This document shows positions 13,601-25,677 of a stretch of DNA of 64,000 nucleotides, one piece after another. Where the stretch lies: NCBI GenBank assembly GCA_014706295.1, contig JACSVZ010000015.1, positions 56,789,535 to 56,853,534 on the forward strand, read 5' to 3'. The notes under the pieces were generated by a model. It was not told the DNA's origin, did no database searches, and saw only the letters and a program-made list of their open reading frames with translations. The translations under genes and the position numbers were made by a program. The DNA comes from Lycocorax pyrrhopterus obiensis (lineage: Eukaryota > Chordata > Aves > Passeriformes > Paradisaeidae). Numbering within the stretch: position 1 is the stretch's first letter; each line of letters begins with the position of its first letter.

Positions 13601-15179
13601 ATATGAGACCACTCCTGCCTCAGCAGGAACCCTGGGAAACTGATGGTGTCTCCTCTGCTTTGGGAATCATTATCATCAACAAAGGTTCTCTACAGCAAAT
13701 TATTCTCTGGATGACACAAACAACCACCTCCCTTGGCCTCCTACCCTCGTACTGATTTCACAGATATCTGTGTTTGGCCATATTAAACTGTCCCACAGAC
13801 CATGCCTGAAATGCAATGGGACTTGCTCTCCTCAGCTGAGCCAGCTTTCAGAATTAACAAAATAACACAGCAGTACATGCCACACATTTGGGGCTGGAGC
13901 AGTTTTTGCAAATTCCTGAAGTCAGCAGACCTGGCTTGGGAAGGAGAGCTGCTGACTAAGAAAGCATCATTTTTGTACAGTTTCTTTGCTGGTTACTACT
14001 GTGTTTCCAGGCACTGTCACAAACATGGGCAGCACGTGCGGATGCTTTCCAGGAGCAACAGGAAACGTGGCAGCTTGACAAGCCTTGGAAAGGTCAGTAC
14101 AGCGGATGCAGAGGTCAGCCCACAGCTCTCCCCTCCCTCTCCCTGGCTTCAGACATTAACACTGACCGCAGTTCAAATCTGACCTTCTGGCCTGTGCATT
14201 CACTCCAGAGAGCAGTTCCTTAAATAATTAACAAGTAAGTCCTCCCTGATCACCTGCCAACACAGTAAGACAAACTGCTTGGGGCTTCTAGAGATGGCTA
14301 TGAATAATATGCCTCAAATATCTCTCTACATATCTGGCCATGTCTTATACTTGTGGTTTATTTGCTTCTCATTTAGTCCTTGCACACACGCTTGTGCATC
14401 TATGTGGAGATGCCTCATTTCCTTAGACAGCAGCATCCTCCCCCACACTGCTGCTTTCAGCCAGGACCTGGCAGGATTTCTGCATCCAGAAAACTTGGAC
14501 CCTGGGCTGAAGACTGAGTGGCAACAGTGACCCAGAGATGGCAACAGGGCTGCCACACAACGTCAAAATAGGGTAAGTCTTGAGAAAGGAACAGAATGGG
14601 GTACAAGCACAAAACTAGGAACACACTGAGTATACAAACATCTCCTGAACCAGCCCAGAAAAAGCGTATTTAACAGACTAAGCCTCAGCCAAGGGAATCA
14701 AGAAAGATCAACCCTGCAGAAACACATCCAAGCAAATGATGGAACAAAAAGTAGAGGTGAAAGGAAAAAAAAACTAAGAGGAGGGAAGAAGCAGTAATTA
14801 ATTAAAGCAGCAACTGGAGAAAGAGGAATGAAGAACTAGGATTGTGAGTAAAGATTCTCCCAGCACATACTTTTTAAAAAAAATTCAACACACACAGAGA
14901 CTACCGAGCAGGTTGATTTATGTCTCCTTTCCCACATCTATAGATCTGCTCTGTATCCTCCTCCTGTTCTGTCCACTAAAATTTATTGTTGTTTCACATA
15001 CCTCCATCCACTTCTCCCTCCTCTCCTCATCAGCATCCTCCTACCCCAAAGAGGAGATCTCTCACTCCTGGGATGACATTATCTTCTTGCTATACTATTC
15101 TTCTTTGGCATTTTCTTCCCATCAACAAGAAGGGTCCTACCACATTACAGACTTGTGAGAGATGTGTAACACCTATCAA

Positions 15180-17300
15180 AGAAGATCTTAAAAGGACAAC
15201 AAAAAGGCCAATAAGGGTAAACAGCACACTGAAGACAGCGATGAGAAATGAAAACCACTCTAAAAAGGAACGGCTACAGAAGGAAAAAAGAAAAGAGCAT
15301 AAACGTAAGCCAGTTAAACATAAACCATAATTAGGCAGACCAAAAGAGATTTAAAGAAAAACTTGCTAAAGCTATCAAAGCTAATAATGGAATACATCAG
15401 ACAGAGGAAACCTGCCAAAGATCCCCTAAGGCAAATACATGATGGAGGTCTAAAAGTAGTGCTTGAAGAAGAAAAGACCACAGCAGAAAAGCTAAATGTA
15501 GTGAGCACCAGTGCTCACTACAAGGAAACTGAAGGAGTTGCCACACGGGAGCTTTTCCTCACAGGGGCAAGACCAAAGCACTGTCTCTGACTGAAGTGGC
15601 AGTAACAGAGGCTTTAAAACAAATCAGCACCCAGAACAGTTATGAATCCATTGGGCTTGGTAGAATACATCCAAAGGAAACCAAACATGCAGCTATTAGC
15701 TGCGGTAGGTAGCCTGTAATTTAAATGAGACTGGCACTAGGGGAATGGAAGTTGATGAACATGACTTCATTTGGCTCCAGGGAAGGGATCTTGAGGGGGA
15801 AACAGACCAGAAAGTCTGATTTTCATTTCAGGTAATTCGGGGAAAACCGTAATAAAGCCTAATTCTAGCACACTTCTAGATAACTACAGTCCAACAAAGA
15901 ACTTGCCTTGTATATTGCAGAAAGAATTTATTTGGGAAGCTCTGTTGGTTTTTTATAGACTCAACAGGTCTATACATGTTAAAATACATGTTATTGAAAC
16001 TATGGAAAGCCTTTATAAATATCCAAACATAGCCCAGGCACTTAATGAGTGAGCACTTAAATGTTCAAAGGGGTTTTTTTGATAAAATCCCTCACCGAAG
16101 ACTTCCAATTTCTTCAGGTGTCATGGAGTAAGAGGGGAAGATCCTCTCATGAATCAATACTCAGTTGAAAGACAGCAAGGAAAGAGCATGAATATGTGAA
16201 CAGTTTTTACAGCTGGAGAAGAGTGCAAGCAGGGCTCCCAGGAGACACACAGTGGCACCTGAGCTACTTCAGGTGTTCACAAAGGATCTTGAAAGGGGAG
16301 CAAACGGGGGGGACACATTTGCTGATGACACCAATGTGAATCACACTGCAGGAATTAAAGCTAACTACACTTTGTTGCAGAAGGATCTCACAGTATTGAA
16401 GGCTGGGCAAGAAGATGGCACAACAAACGCAGTGTTGGTACAGACACAAGCAACAGTGTGTGCACACACACTCCCTAAATCTGCATAAATCTGCACACAG
16501 ATTGATGTCTAAAAAATAGTTTTTTCCAATCACAGTAGGTGTCTTGTAATTTGCATTGGGAGTGCTGCGAAATTATCACTCACTGCTAAGGAGAGGTCAT
16601 AAAAGGCAAGCAGAAGATTAGGAATTAGTAGGAGAAGAGAACCAAAACCAGAAAGCAGTCCTATGTTACTGTGCTGCACATACCTCTTGAAAGGTGATTC
16701 TGGCCTCTTTCTCAAAAGGATGGATTAGAGTATGAAAGTATCCAAAGAAGACTGACTAGAGGAATCAGAAATGCAGAACAGCTTCCATCTGAGGGGAGTA
16801 AAAAACCAGCTGACTTCAGCATGAAAAAGAGACAGCCTTAGGTGAAGGTGTGGGGGTTCAAGGCATGGAAGTGCCTTTACTCTAAGTGACAAGCTGATGG
16901 TTACTCACTACTCATTCAGCACACCAGAACTAGGGGACACCAAACCAGATAATCAGGCAGAAGGCTCAGAGCACACGGAGGGAAATCTTAGTGTGCACGC
17001 TCTGTAATTTAACGATGGAGCCCAGCGCACAGGATGCTGTAGAAGCCAAAACTATAAATAGATTTGAAAAAGCAGTCAGAGACATTATGGAAGAAAAGTC
17101 CATCAGTGGCTGTTAAAAGCAAAAATAGCAAGTAACTCCTGACTCAGGAAGTCTTTAAACTGCAGATTACTGCAAGCTGGGAAAGAACTGGAGTGAAGCA
17201 TTATTGTTGCTGGCCCTGTTCTTACAGTGCTTTTTTCGGCAGCTGCTGCTGATTGCTCTCAGGGGCAGGACACAATATAAGGTGACCCAGCAGGAACACA
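15180..17300 (+). mobile_element. Ancient, degraded CR1/L3-type LINE with RT domain
   Basis: About 2.1 kb that follows, in order, the ORF2 and 3' region of the reptile/bird CR1-L3 type LINE as I remember it. Landmarks: 'aaacctgccaaagat' and 'cagaaaagctaaatg' at 15405-15500; 'ggcagtaacagaggctttaaaacaaat' region at 15598-15625; 'gataactacagtcc' near 15880-15893 (degenerate N-Y-x-P of RT); a frame at 16078-16095 reading FDKIPH (RT motif A region); 'gtaagaggggaagatcctct' near 16128; a frame at 16318-16332 reading FADDT, the RT catalytic YxDD-type box; 'agaactaggggacaccaaa' near 16927; 'gctgtagaagccaaaact' near 17036; and 'aagtccatcagtggctgtt' near 17097. Part of the region between about 16530 and 16720 is missing relative to the family. 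Stops and frameshifts abound, so it is inactive. Its length is unusual for such an old element. The 5' limit is uncertain. Confidence 0.8.
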
Positions 17301-17947
17301 GAGTTCTGCCATTCCCTCAAAAGCCTGGGGCAGACCTCTCTCCGGGTACCGTCCCCAAAACTCCTGAGCTGAAGAGGGGAACAGCTGAACCCAAGGCACT
17401 GAGCCCTGAGTACTGCCCTGAGCTACCCCAAGTCCCTCCGCTGAGGTAAAGGTGTGTTAGCCCCAGCTCAGAGCTGCACTGCAGCAGCGGCACGGCCTTG
17501 GAACTGGAGCTGGCAGTAAATAGTCACCCTGCTTTGAAAGGAGGCTGGAAGGACAGAACTCCATTTGTATCCCACTAAGCAGACATAACCTTATCCCTCT
17601 CTTCTGCAAGAGACCCCATAGCACTCCATATTGTCCCAAGAATGCTCCTTAGTAGAAGGAAATGTCCTTCTGTCATCTGCTACAGTTTGACTTCATGGTT
17701 TTTAAACATGGGTGACCACAGCTGTGCACAACACAACACCGTATGAATGCCTGCAACTCTGCAAATGGAATTGTCCTATTCCCACCTCCCCTTCAGTAAG
17801 AGAGTTGTCCAACTTGGAAATCCTCCTGCTTTTCTCCAAGTGGCCAGGTTTGGACTGGAGGAAGTGGACTGCTGTGTGAGTCCAGGCCAGTCACCGTGGC
17901 TGCAGTTGTTTGAACAGCAAACAGTGTTTGAGGGAGATGGGGAGGGA

Positions 17948-18095
17948 ACTGAGATTGGCTCAGCTGGTCAGAGCACGGTTTTAATAGTGCCAAGGCTGTG
18001 GGTTTGATCCCCTTCTCTGTATGGGCCATTCACTTAAGAGCTGGACGTGATGATCCTTGTGGGTCCCTTCCAACTCAGAATATTCCGTGAATCAT
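17948..18095 (+). mobile_element. tRNA-Ile-derived SINE with CR1 tail (TguSINE1-like)
   Basis: The first about 80 nt align to a tRNA-Ile(AAU): the A box 'ttggctcagctgg' at 17955-17967, an anticodon arm 'ggttttaatagtgcc' that keeps AAT, and the B box 'ggtttgatccc' at 18001-18011. It closes with 'atgggcca', separated from the T-arm by a small insertion ('ttctct'). From 18029 the sequence switches to a CR1 3' tail ('cttgtgggtcccttccaact' and then 'tccgtgaatcat'). A tRNA head joined to a LINE tail is the structure of a SINE mobilised by CR1. I recall this tRNA-Ile/CR1 combination as TguSINE1 of songbirds. A functional tRNA gene is excluded because the acceptor stem is not paired and the body carries an insertion. 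Confidence 0.85.
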
Positions 18096-18878
18096 GCAGA
18101 GGGAAGAAACCCCAATTCCAGATTTTTTAAAAAACAGCCCCACTAAGAGAGCTCCAACCACTTCAGTAGTGTTTCCTAAAGACCAAAGGGTACACATAAA
18201 AAACAATTTCATACTTTCAGTGCTGCATAAATTAAACGTTGCTCTGGCCAATAAGTTAGGAAATAAAGATCAACTTGTGTGCAGATCACCTGTGTTTCTG
18301 CAATTACTTCACAATTAGACAACTGCTGAAAGCAGCTGGAGGCAAATGCAATACATTTTCTAGCAAAACACAAAATGAAACAGACTGTTTCAATGCAAGA
18401 AAATACATAAATGAGGTTGTTAAGAGAGCTGTTTGGCAAAGAGTAATCAAATAAAATGAAATATGGTACATTAAGTTTGGCACTTCGTGGCATTTTATTT
18501 TTGTCATTAGAACATTGCTAAAGAAATTTCAATATATTCAGTAGCGTTACTATGACATTCTGGAGTGTTGCAAAAAACTTTTGCTATGTCTTTAGAAACA
18601 AAAGCATTTCACTATCGTTAGATCTACAGAATCGAAGTTATTTAAAAAGAGCATGTCTTAAAAATGTGATTGTCAGAACCAAAGTTTGTACATATAAAGT
18701 GCTGACACCAGTTTTGGTGCAAGTATCAGACAACAGAAAAGTGTTATTTTATGATAATAAAAATGTTAATTAGATCAATGCATCAATAGCACAACTTTTT
18801 CTAAAGAAAACTATTCCATGTAACAAACTTATTTTAAACAACACAAAAATGCAAGTATTCTCTTGTGGTCACTCCTAC

Positions 18879-19043
18879 CTGAAAAGGGATTCTCGTGACA
18901 GCCAGATTTCATTCTGTTTCACGGTCTTCCAAGAGAAGAGCAGCAGCAGCAAAGCAAAGAGGGTCAGAACAGTAATTCTCCATTTATTTAGCCACGTAGA
19001 CAGCTTTTTTAGACCGTGGACAAAAAGGATGCAGTACCCCATG
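18879..19043 (-). CDS. TMTC1: TMTC1 exon C: last transmembrane helices
   Basis: A 165-nt coding exon. The acceptor is a strong pyrimidine tract ending 'ccccag'; the donor is 'AG|GTAGGA'. One nucleotide completes the serine codon opened by exon B, 54 codons follow, and two nucleotides pass to exon D. The peptide starts MGYCILFVHGLKKLSTWLNK, carries a strongly hydrophobic segment (ITVLTLFALLLLLFSW) and ends with VKQNEIWLSRESLF. M-G-Y-C and the W-K-T-V-x-Q-N-x-x-W-x-S motif before the TPR array are hallmarks of the TMTC family as I remember it. The hydrophobic segment is a transmembrane helix, and the following segment leads into the luminal TPR domain. The codon split between exons C and D reads AG|C, serine, where I recall arginine in human TMTC1. 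Confidence 0.97.
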
Positions 19044-20267
19044 CTGGGGAAAAAAAAAAGGAAAGGGAAAATGTACCAAAAGTTATATTTCAAGTGTCTG
19101 GTTTATATGCAAGACCATCCAGTATTGCATTTATTACACAATTACTGGGGGTTTTGGACTAATGATATCTTCTGGGCTAACAAACTTCAATTCAACAGCA
19201 GCTTTCCTCAAGTCACTACACAATTTCCAAATTAATCTAAATGATAGACCCAGATGCCAAAAGTACAGTCGCATACATAATACCACCCAGCATAATGGTA
19301 GCTTACACCAGCCACAGAAGGCAGCTGCTTTTCTGAACAGCAAGCTAAGAAAGCACCATGTAATAACAGTAATACTGAGCACTACTGGAGCAGTGTGGAA
19401 ATGAAAGGCATTTTAACAGGGGGAGGTCTCTAAACAATCCCAGTGGTGGCTGCTATTAATTCTGGTTTACAAATTGTGAAGCTGAGGCAGGAGAGTGAGT
19501 GCTGTAGCCAACGCTGCTGCAGGAGCAGGTGACAGAGACCACCAAAAGGCAGGAGTGCCTGTCTGGGACTTGCACTTCCACATCAGGGCCAGCCTGTCCC
19601 TTCTAGTGCCCAGCCCAGAACAGCTGAGATGCGCTGGCAGATCCTCCTTGCTGCCCTTCCATGAACTGACACACGGTCATCTCCAGCCCTTCTATGGCTC
19701 TCCATTAATAATTACTGTGGCATTTTCACAAGCCAAATTTGGACTGAAGTCTTACTCCTGAATAAATTTAAATCAATTCAGTAATTATTTACCTTAATAC
19801 AAGGGGTTATGTTAATTCCTCCAATGATGTCCCTCTGAGCTGGAAATTCAGTGCTTTCAGCTGCTGTACTTAATAGTTGCTAATTCTACTTGTAAGTTTT
19901 TACAAGGAATTAAAATTTCTATTGCTCAACAAATTTCATTAGCTTATCTAGAACTCTTCACGTTACTTAGCACCTGATTTAGTGTTAGACTTAAAACCTA
20001 TCCTAGTCCAGGCAGCTCTCCCTTATGAAAAAAGGGAGCAGAAGGCTCTCGAATAACACTTGGGGATGATCAACAAACAGACAGAAGCACAGCCCTTCCC
20101 TAACACTGGCACACCTTGAACCCCAGCTGAATCCCACACTTAAAAGCAGGCAGGATGGAGGTAGAGAGATCATTGCACCTGCCCACACTCTGGCCAGAGA
20201 TTTACAGGCTTTCCTGGTCTGTATGAAGAGGTTCAAGCAACTTCCCAGTGACAATGCTGTTATGAAA

Positions 20268-20290
20268 AACTAAGTTATTAAAACTTAGTT
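20268..20290. repeat. Short perfect inverted repeat
   Basis: The 9-nt arm 'aactaagtt' (20268-20276) is followed by the 5-nt spacer 'attaa' and the complementary arm 'aacttagtt' (20282-20290). The left arm is also part of an imperfect direct repeat: 'tatgaaaaactaag' at 20261 recurs as 'tacgaaaaactaag' at 20290. No function can be assigned. Confidence 0.7.
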
Positions 20291-23122
20291 ACGAAAAACT
20301 AAGAACAAAATTCCAGTGTCAGAGGTGACCTTGCAGGCAAACACAAGTGGTGGAAGTCAATGTGGAAATCAGGCAAAGGAAAATGTTTCACATTCGAGGA
20401 GCTCTGTGTGTGCTTCTTGGCATGGTTTCTCTGCCCTCTTAGAGAGCTGGACACATTGCTATTGCTTAAGCTTCCTAAGGGTGGAGAGGGACAAGAATTC
20501 TTCCTTTCACTGAGGAAAAAACCTGCCTCTGTTGTATGTACTGATCAGCACCACTGTTGCCTCAGCACAGGTGCCTTACAGAACACTGAGAGAAGTACAG
20601 ACATATGGGGCAAATCCAGAGACAACATCAGATCTGGTGATCATTCAGAACTCCTTCATGGTTGTTTTTGAGTTCTCCCATTTTTCAGAAGTGGCTACCT
20701 ATATATTTAAATCACTCAATTATGCTTGCACTTTGCTGTAACACATTTCTTGTTGTACTTGCACTGTTTTTTTCCATTAACTCTTTCGCACATATATATT
20801 TGTTGCACCTACATTAACTGCAAGCAGACATTTAGAACTACAGAGATGCTGGTGCAACAATCCATCCTTTACAGTTATTGAACCCTACTTTAAAACCTCT
20901 GAAAAGCTAATCTCAATAATAATCCCTCCCTTTCCAATAAGAAATGCCTCAAAAGCCTGCAGACGATTTTCACCCAGTTATTTTGCCTTTCCTCAATTTT
21001 ATCCTTCCCTAGGAATTAATTATCTGACGTAAATATTATTTAATTGCTTTAGCACAAGGCCATTTTCAAAGTAATTTCCCTACACCTTCACATATCCAAG
21101 AACAGACCCTTTCTACAGAATCAGGAATGGGTCCAGAAAACAAAAAATGCAAACGTCAGTGTCTTGGTATTTCTGTCAAATCCTGCCCCAGCTGTTGGGA
21201 ATTTCTGCCTCAGCAGCAGTACTCAGTCTGAGGCACAGTGGGCAGAGCATTACACCTTCACAGCCACTGGGAAAGGTGCTGCTTCCAGGGGTTGCTCTCC
21301 AACACCTGCAGTGCACCACCACCACCGTTTCAGAGAGATGCTGGGTGCTACAGAGAAGCAGGAGCTCAGCCCAGGTGGCAGCTCCCATCCCAGCCACACG
21401 GGCAATGGCACCGTGCAGCTACACAGCAGTGCCCAGCTCCACAGGGCACTTCCCACCTGGGGGCTCCTAAAGCGCTTTGTAAGGGAGGTCTGCTGCAGTT
21501 TTCCTCTTACAGGAACCTGAAACATGGCTATAAAGTGACTTTTTCTGCTAACAGGGGACTGTAAACACAGCAGGGAAGCCGCAGTCCAGGACTCTACCCG
21601 CAACACGGGGAGTATGCAATGGAAACCAAGATACCTTTCTCAATAGCACACAGGACTGCCCAAGAGATAAACTGGGAAATAACCCAAAAGCAGGGTCCAC
21701 ACTCAGCAAGGTAACAAGACTATAGGATTTAGCAGCAAGTCCAAATTCAGATAGGAGTGGGTTCCCAAACAGTTGCTGGACAGGCATTGCCTAGCTCATG
21801 AGGTACTGGCATCCCAAACTGCAAAGCTGCCAAGCGTAAGGTTAAATAAAGCATGATTGAAGCATGATTTACAATTTAGTAAGATAGAGAAAACTTTGAC
21901 AGTATTAGGACTGAGTTGTAGTTGTGCCACAATTAGAGTCTAACTAGTGTACAGTCGATGTACCTGCACTGCAAAGTGCATGGGAACCCAAAAGAAAGGA
22001 AAAGAAGGGAAAGGATGAGACAGCATGAAGTAGGTGAATACTTTTATTTTCAGAATCTGGTGAGCTTGGCTTACAAATTCACACTATTTCCTGCCACAGA
22101 TCATTGAGGAAAGGGTGGGGATGACAAACTCGCATTAGGACCTTTCAGTGCAGTGTCACGTGGAGCCCTATCTTTTTGCATGGCTATTTTTATTACATGG
22201 TCATTTCAAGCCCATCCCTTGGCTAAGGGCAGATATTACATTCCTGGCTGCAGGTCTTTTGTAGGCCAAGGAGTTCCAGAAGCACAGAAAGCACTCACAT
22301 GTTGTTTACTGCCAGAAAAGCACGTGTGTTTGTGATTCCATGCCACAAATAGTTTGCAAAATAATTCCTTGCAACATCCCCAAAGCTATTATCCTCAGTA
22401 ATTTTTGCATCTCTCTTTACATTCCTGCCTTAAGGCCAAATAACTACGGTGAAATCAGGGCAAATCCAGACCCCTCCTCCAGATCCCATGATCTGCTCTA
22501 AACAAAACAGAATGTCCGCACCAATGTATTAAAGCATCCTCAAAAAACCATAATTATGTTACTATCGTTTCCTAGTTCCAAAACCACATAATCTGTCATA
22601 CCTTACTTCACTTGTTTCACACTAGGCCCAACAGTCCCAGTACAGAAATTTACTTCATCACAGAGACCATAACGTTTCAAACCAGTGAAGCACCGAGCTT
22701 GCAAAGATGGAGCTGCCGCAGCAGCAACGTGCCCTGACAGCCACTGGACCTGGAGATCCCCCCCATCCTGCCACAGTTCAACCCCCAGATGCAAGTTCAT
22801 CCCATTTCCCTCGATCCCGACCTCAGCAGGCTTCACAGGAGCCCTTTGAAGCAGCTCTGAGTTTTATCAAGTCAGCAGCAGCCCAAGCAGTGGTACCCCG
22901 GTGGAAAGAGCCCATAGAGGTGAGGCTGCACTCAGATGATGAAGGTAACTTGCCATCTAATGCTTCCTATGTGGTTAATTCTGCTGTGACCCTGCCACCA
23001 CCTACAAACACAGAGAACATTTCAAATAGATTTGCTTTTCTTCTCAGAGTGATGGGGTGCTTGATCCATATCAAACCTTACCACTGGCTTGCCAGGAAAT
23101 CAGGTTTTACTCACACACACAG

Positions 23123-23137
23123 AAAAAAAAAAAAAAA
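23123..23137. repeat. Poly-A run after a short CA repeat
   Basis: Fifteen consecutive A residues preceded by 'tcacacacacag'. No element body that this tail would belong to could be recognised upstream, so it may be a simple low-complexity tract. Confidence 0.8.
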
Positions 23138-23439
23138 GAAAACGTCTCAAAAGGACCTTTCATCAAAGACTTGTTTGCCACTTGAAAACCTTACCCTTAA
23201 GTACTACATTCCAGACATCTCCATAGCTATCTGCACATGTATTGAGGCTGCAGCATTGTGGGTTTTGGGGGTTATTTGGTTTTTTAGTGAACTCTAGCAC
23301 TTCCTAGGGAGGCAACCATTTCTCCAGAAGCACCTTTCTGAAATACTTTGTAGCAAAACCAAAACAATGGGAAACAAGCAAAATCCCCAACCCACTTTTC
23401 TAAGTCCATTTTCAACAAGATTATTGTAAAACTGCTAAA

Positions 23440-23475
23440 TTGTTTTTTTGGGGTTTGTTTGTTTGTTTGTTTTGG
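23440..23475. repeat. T-rich / (GTTT)n simple repeat
   Basis: A T-rich tract containing about five tandem GTTT units. The minus strand reads as an A-rich (AAAC)n, a common degenerate end product of poly-A tails. No linked retroelement body was recognised. Confidence 0.8.
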
Positions 23476-24721
23476 CTTCTGTAGGATAAGCAACAGCCTG
23501 CTACACCAGTGAAAAGTCCATGCCAGCTTGGTCCCCGGGGTCCTGAGAAACAGCCCACCAAGTTAACATGGTAGTAGATTTCATGTGGGCTCACAATGAG
23601 CATGCATTACAAGAGAACCTGTAACTTCAGAAATTCCATGATGCAGCAGAAAAGCTGGGCAAATGGACCAACAGGCCAACAGTTTTATGATTCCTCAGGG
23701 TTTCAGACTCCTGCAGTACTAAAGTGGTACCTTAGGCAGGCCCTGAATTGCAGCGAGGACTGAGGGCCAGGCAGCCCGGCAGGGAAACCCTCTGTGCTCC
23801 TGCCATGTGATTCTGGCAGATTGCACACAGGGAGCTGGGTAATGACAGATTTTTGTCTATAATTTCTGTGGTTTCTTAGTACTGTTCCACCTGTAAGGAA
23901 GCAAAGTGATAGGAGGCACAAGCAGATGGGAATGTGGTGGCATATAGACCTTATTTCCCATGGTGCTCTATATGTATTGCCCTATTAAAGCTAGAGCCAA
24001 AACAGCATACACTTAATATTTGCAAACACATCTTGGGTAATTAGATTGCAAATTCAACCTTTCCTTTGGCCATTACGGCTCCTTTCCCAAGGCGAGGCTG
24101 TTACGGACGATGCTTGCACACAGCTCTTCATGGATCAGGTTTTTCACTTTTTAGTAAAAGTCAGGAATGGTTTCACTGCATTTAGCTCTTGTGGTGATGG
24201 CATCTAATCAAAACCACATGTGCCGCAGCCCAGGTTTAACAGGATGCTCTGCTACAGCAATCTGCCTGCATCAGAAACCATCTTACCTCCTCCAGAAATT
24301 GCCTGGAGACCTACTGCTGTGGAAAGCTCCTGAAGAGCAAGGCATGTTCTAGTCATGCATTTTACTGCATTTTCCAAGTTATGACTTTGCACAGAGAGCG
24401 GTCAGAGCACTCTGAGAGCTGAAGTTCTGAGAGAACCAAGCCTGGACACCAGCAGTTGCAGTCCCAGCCTCTTCTAACTCACCCAGGTAGGGCTGTAAAA
24501 AGGAGTTTTAAAAGGGTGGGAGAAACTATGCAAAAAAGATGCTTTCCTCATGCTTTTTAATGGTAATTTTGTGGATGTCAAATCTTGTGAAGTAGTTGTT
24601 TGGGGTTTTCTAAAAACTGATTTAATCTCAACTACACTAATATAAACTTGGAGTAAATCCACTGATTTCATCAAAGCAGTTACTCCAGATTTCATAGCTC
24701 AGCCTAGATAAGAACCCAGAT

Positions 24722-24740
24722 GCATACATGCATACATATC
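24722..24740. repeat. CATA-type microsatellite, short
   Basis: The sequence 'gcatacatgcatacatat' shows a few imperfect tetranucleotide units. It is too short to be more than a minor simple repeat. Confidence 0.5.
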
Positions 24741-25677
24741 AGTTTAGGAAAGAGTTGCCTGTAAGCAGCCTGTGGAAACATGGAAGAAACACAGCCGTAT
24801 TCAGGGGCTGCTAATGCAACAAAAGGGATTATATCAAAAGTATACTGAGACCAGAAAATGCACTTGGCTTCGACATTTCACCCAGGAGGCTCCTTCTGGG
24901 CTGCAAAACTCCTTCTTGATTTCCAGCACTTATTTAAGATGACTCCCTTTCCCTCCATAAAAATCAACCCTCACTTTCAAGCTGCTCTGAAGCAAGTTTA
25001 ACCCTTGTGTTCATGACTAAATGCATGCTCTGCTGCTGCCCTTCAGAGAGCAGCGAGCACAACCCTTCAGAAAGACTGCTGCCAGTCCAAATGCTGAACA
25101 CAAACATTTGGATTCCCTCGGTTTTATAGCTCCCCACAAGCTTCTTAGCCTCAGCACCACACATATATTACCTGGCACGACACACTTTACATGCTCCTAG
25201 TCCTAGCTACTCCAGCTCTGCAGCCTGAGCAGAGGAAAGGCACTTAGAGGAAAAGCCAAAGCAGCTGAAATGCAGCTTGCAGGCAGGGCTCTTGCTGCAG
25301 GGGAAAAGGCAGTTCATCCCTGTTAAACTCATCGGCTCTGCTCACACTTCTCTAATGGAGAGTAATTGATTGCAAAAAGCATGCTCGGCATGCCCTGTGG
25401 GCTGCTCCTGCCTCACTACAGCAGTAGATGTGGAGAGGAGTGCTGGCAAAAATAAGCATAGCCAGGGTGGTTCTTTCTGCCCCAAAAAGCACTCTCAGGC
25501 ATGCAGCTCCAGTGATGAGCTGTGCTGGCAGAGTAGCAAAGATGCTGTTTTTTGAAAAATGTCAAGTTTTTCAAGGCTGGAGCTGTTTGGGCCAGAATGA
25601 AATCTGGCCTTTGAAAAAGAATGTCTCCATCTGGAAATAGAGTGTATTTGTATGTGCATGCTAGGTTGCACTTGGGT

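Larger units (their letters stand above)
10665..18878 (-). other. TMTC1: TMTC1 intron between exons C and D
   Basis: An 8.2 kb intron bounded by the donor at 18877-18878 (minus strand GT) and the acceptor at 10665-10666 (minus strand AG). It interrupts a codon after its second base. It contains the long ancient CR1/L3-like LINE at about 15.18-17.30 kb and the tRNA-Ile-derived SINE at about 17.95-18.09 kb. I see no additional coding exon. The open frame at 13145-13606 and other short frames show no recognisable protein features. Confidence 0.85.

Noticed and set aside
17948..18028. Possible functional tRNA-Ile gene
   Set aside because: The A and B boxes are good, but the acceptor stem does not pair, the T-arm side has an insertion, and the sequence runs directly into a CR1 tail. 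It is a SINE head.
19450..19505. Possible MIR fragment in minus orientation
   Set aside because: Only 'ggtttacaaattgtgaagctgaggca'-like similarity is visible, and the rest of the core is missing. It is below what I can support.
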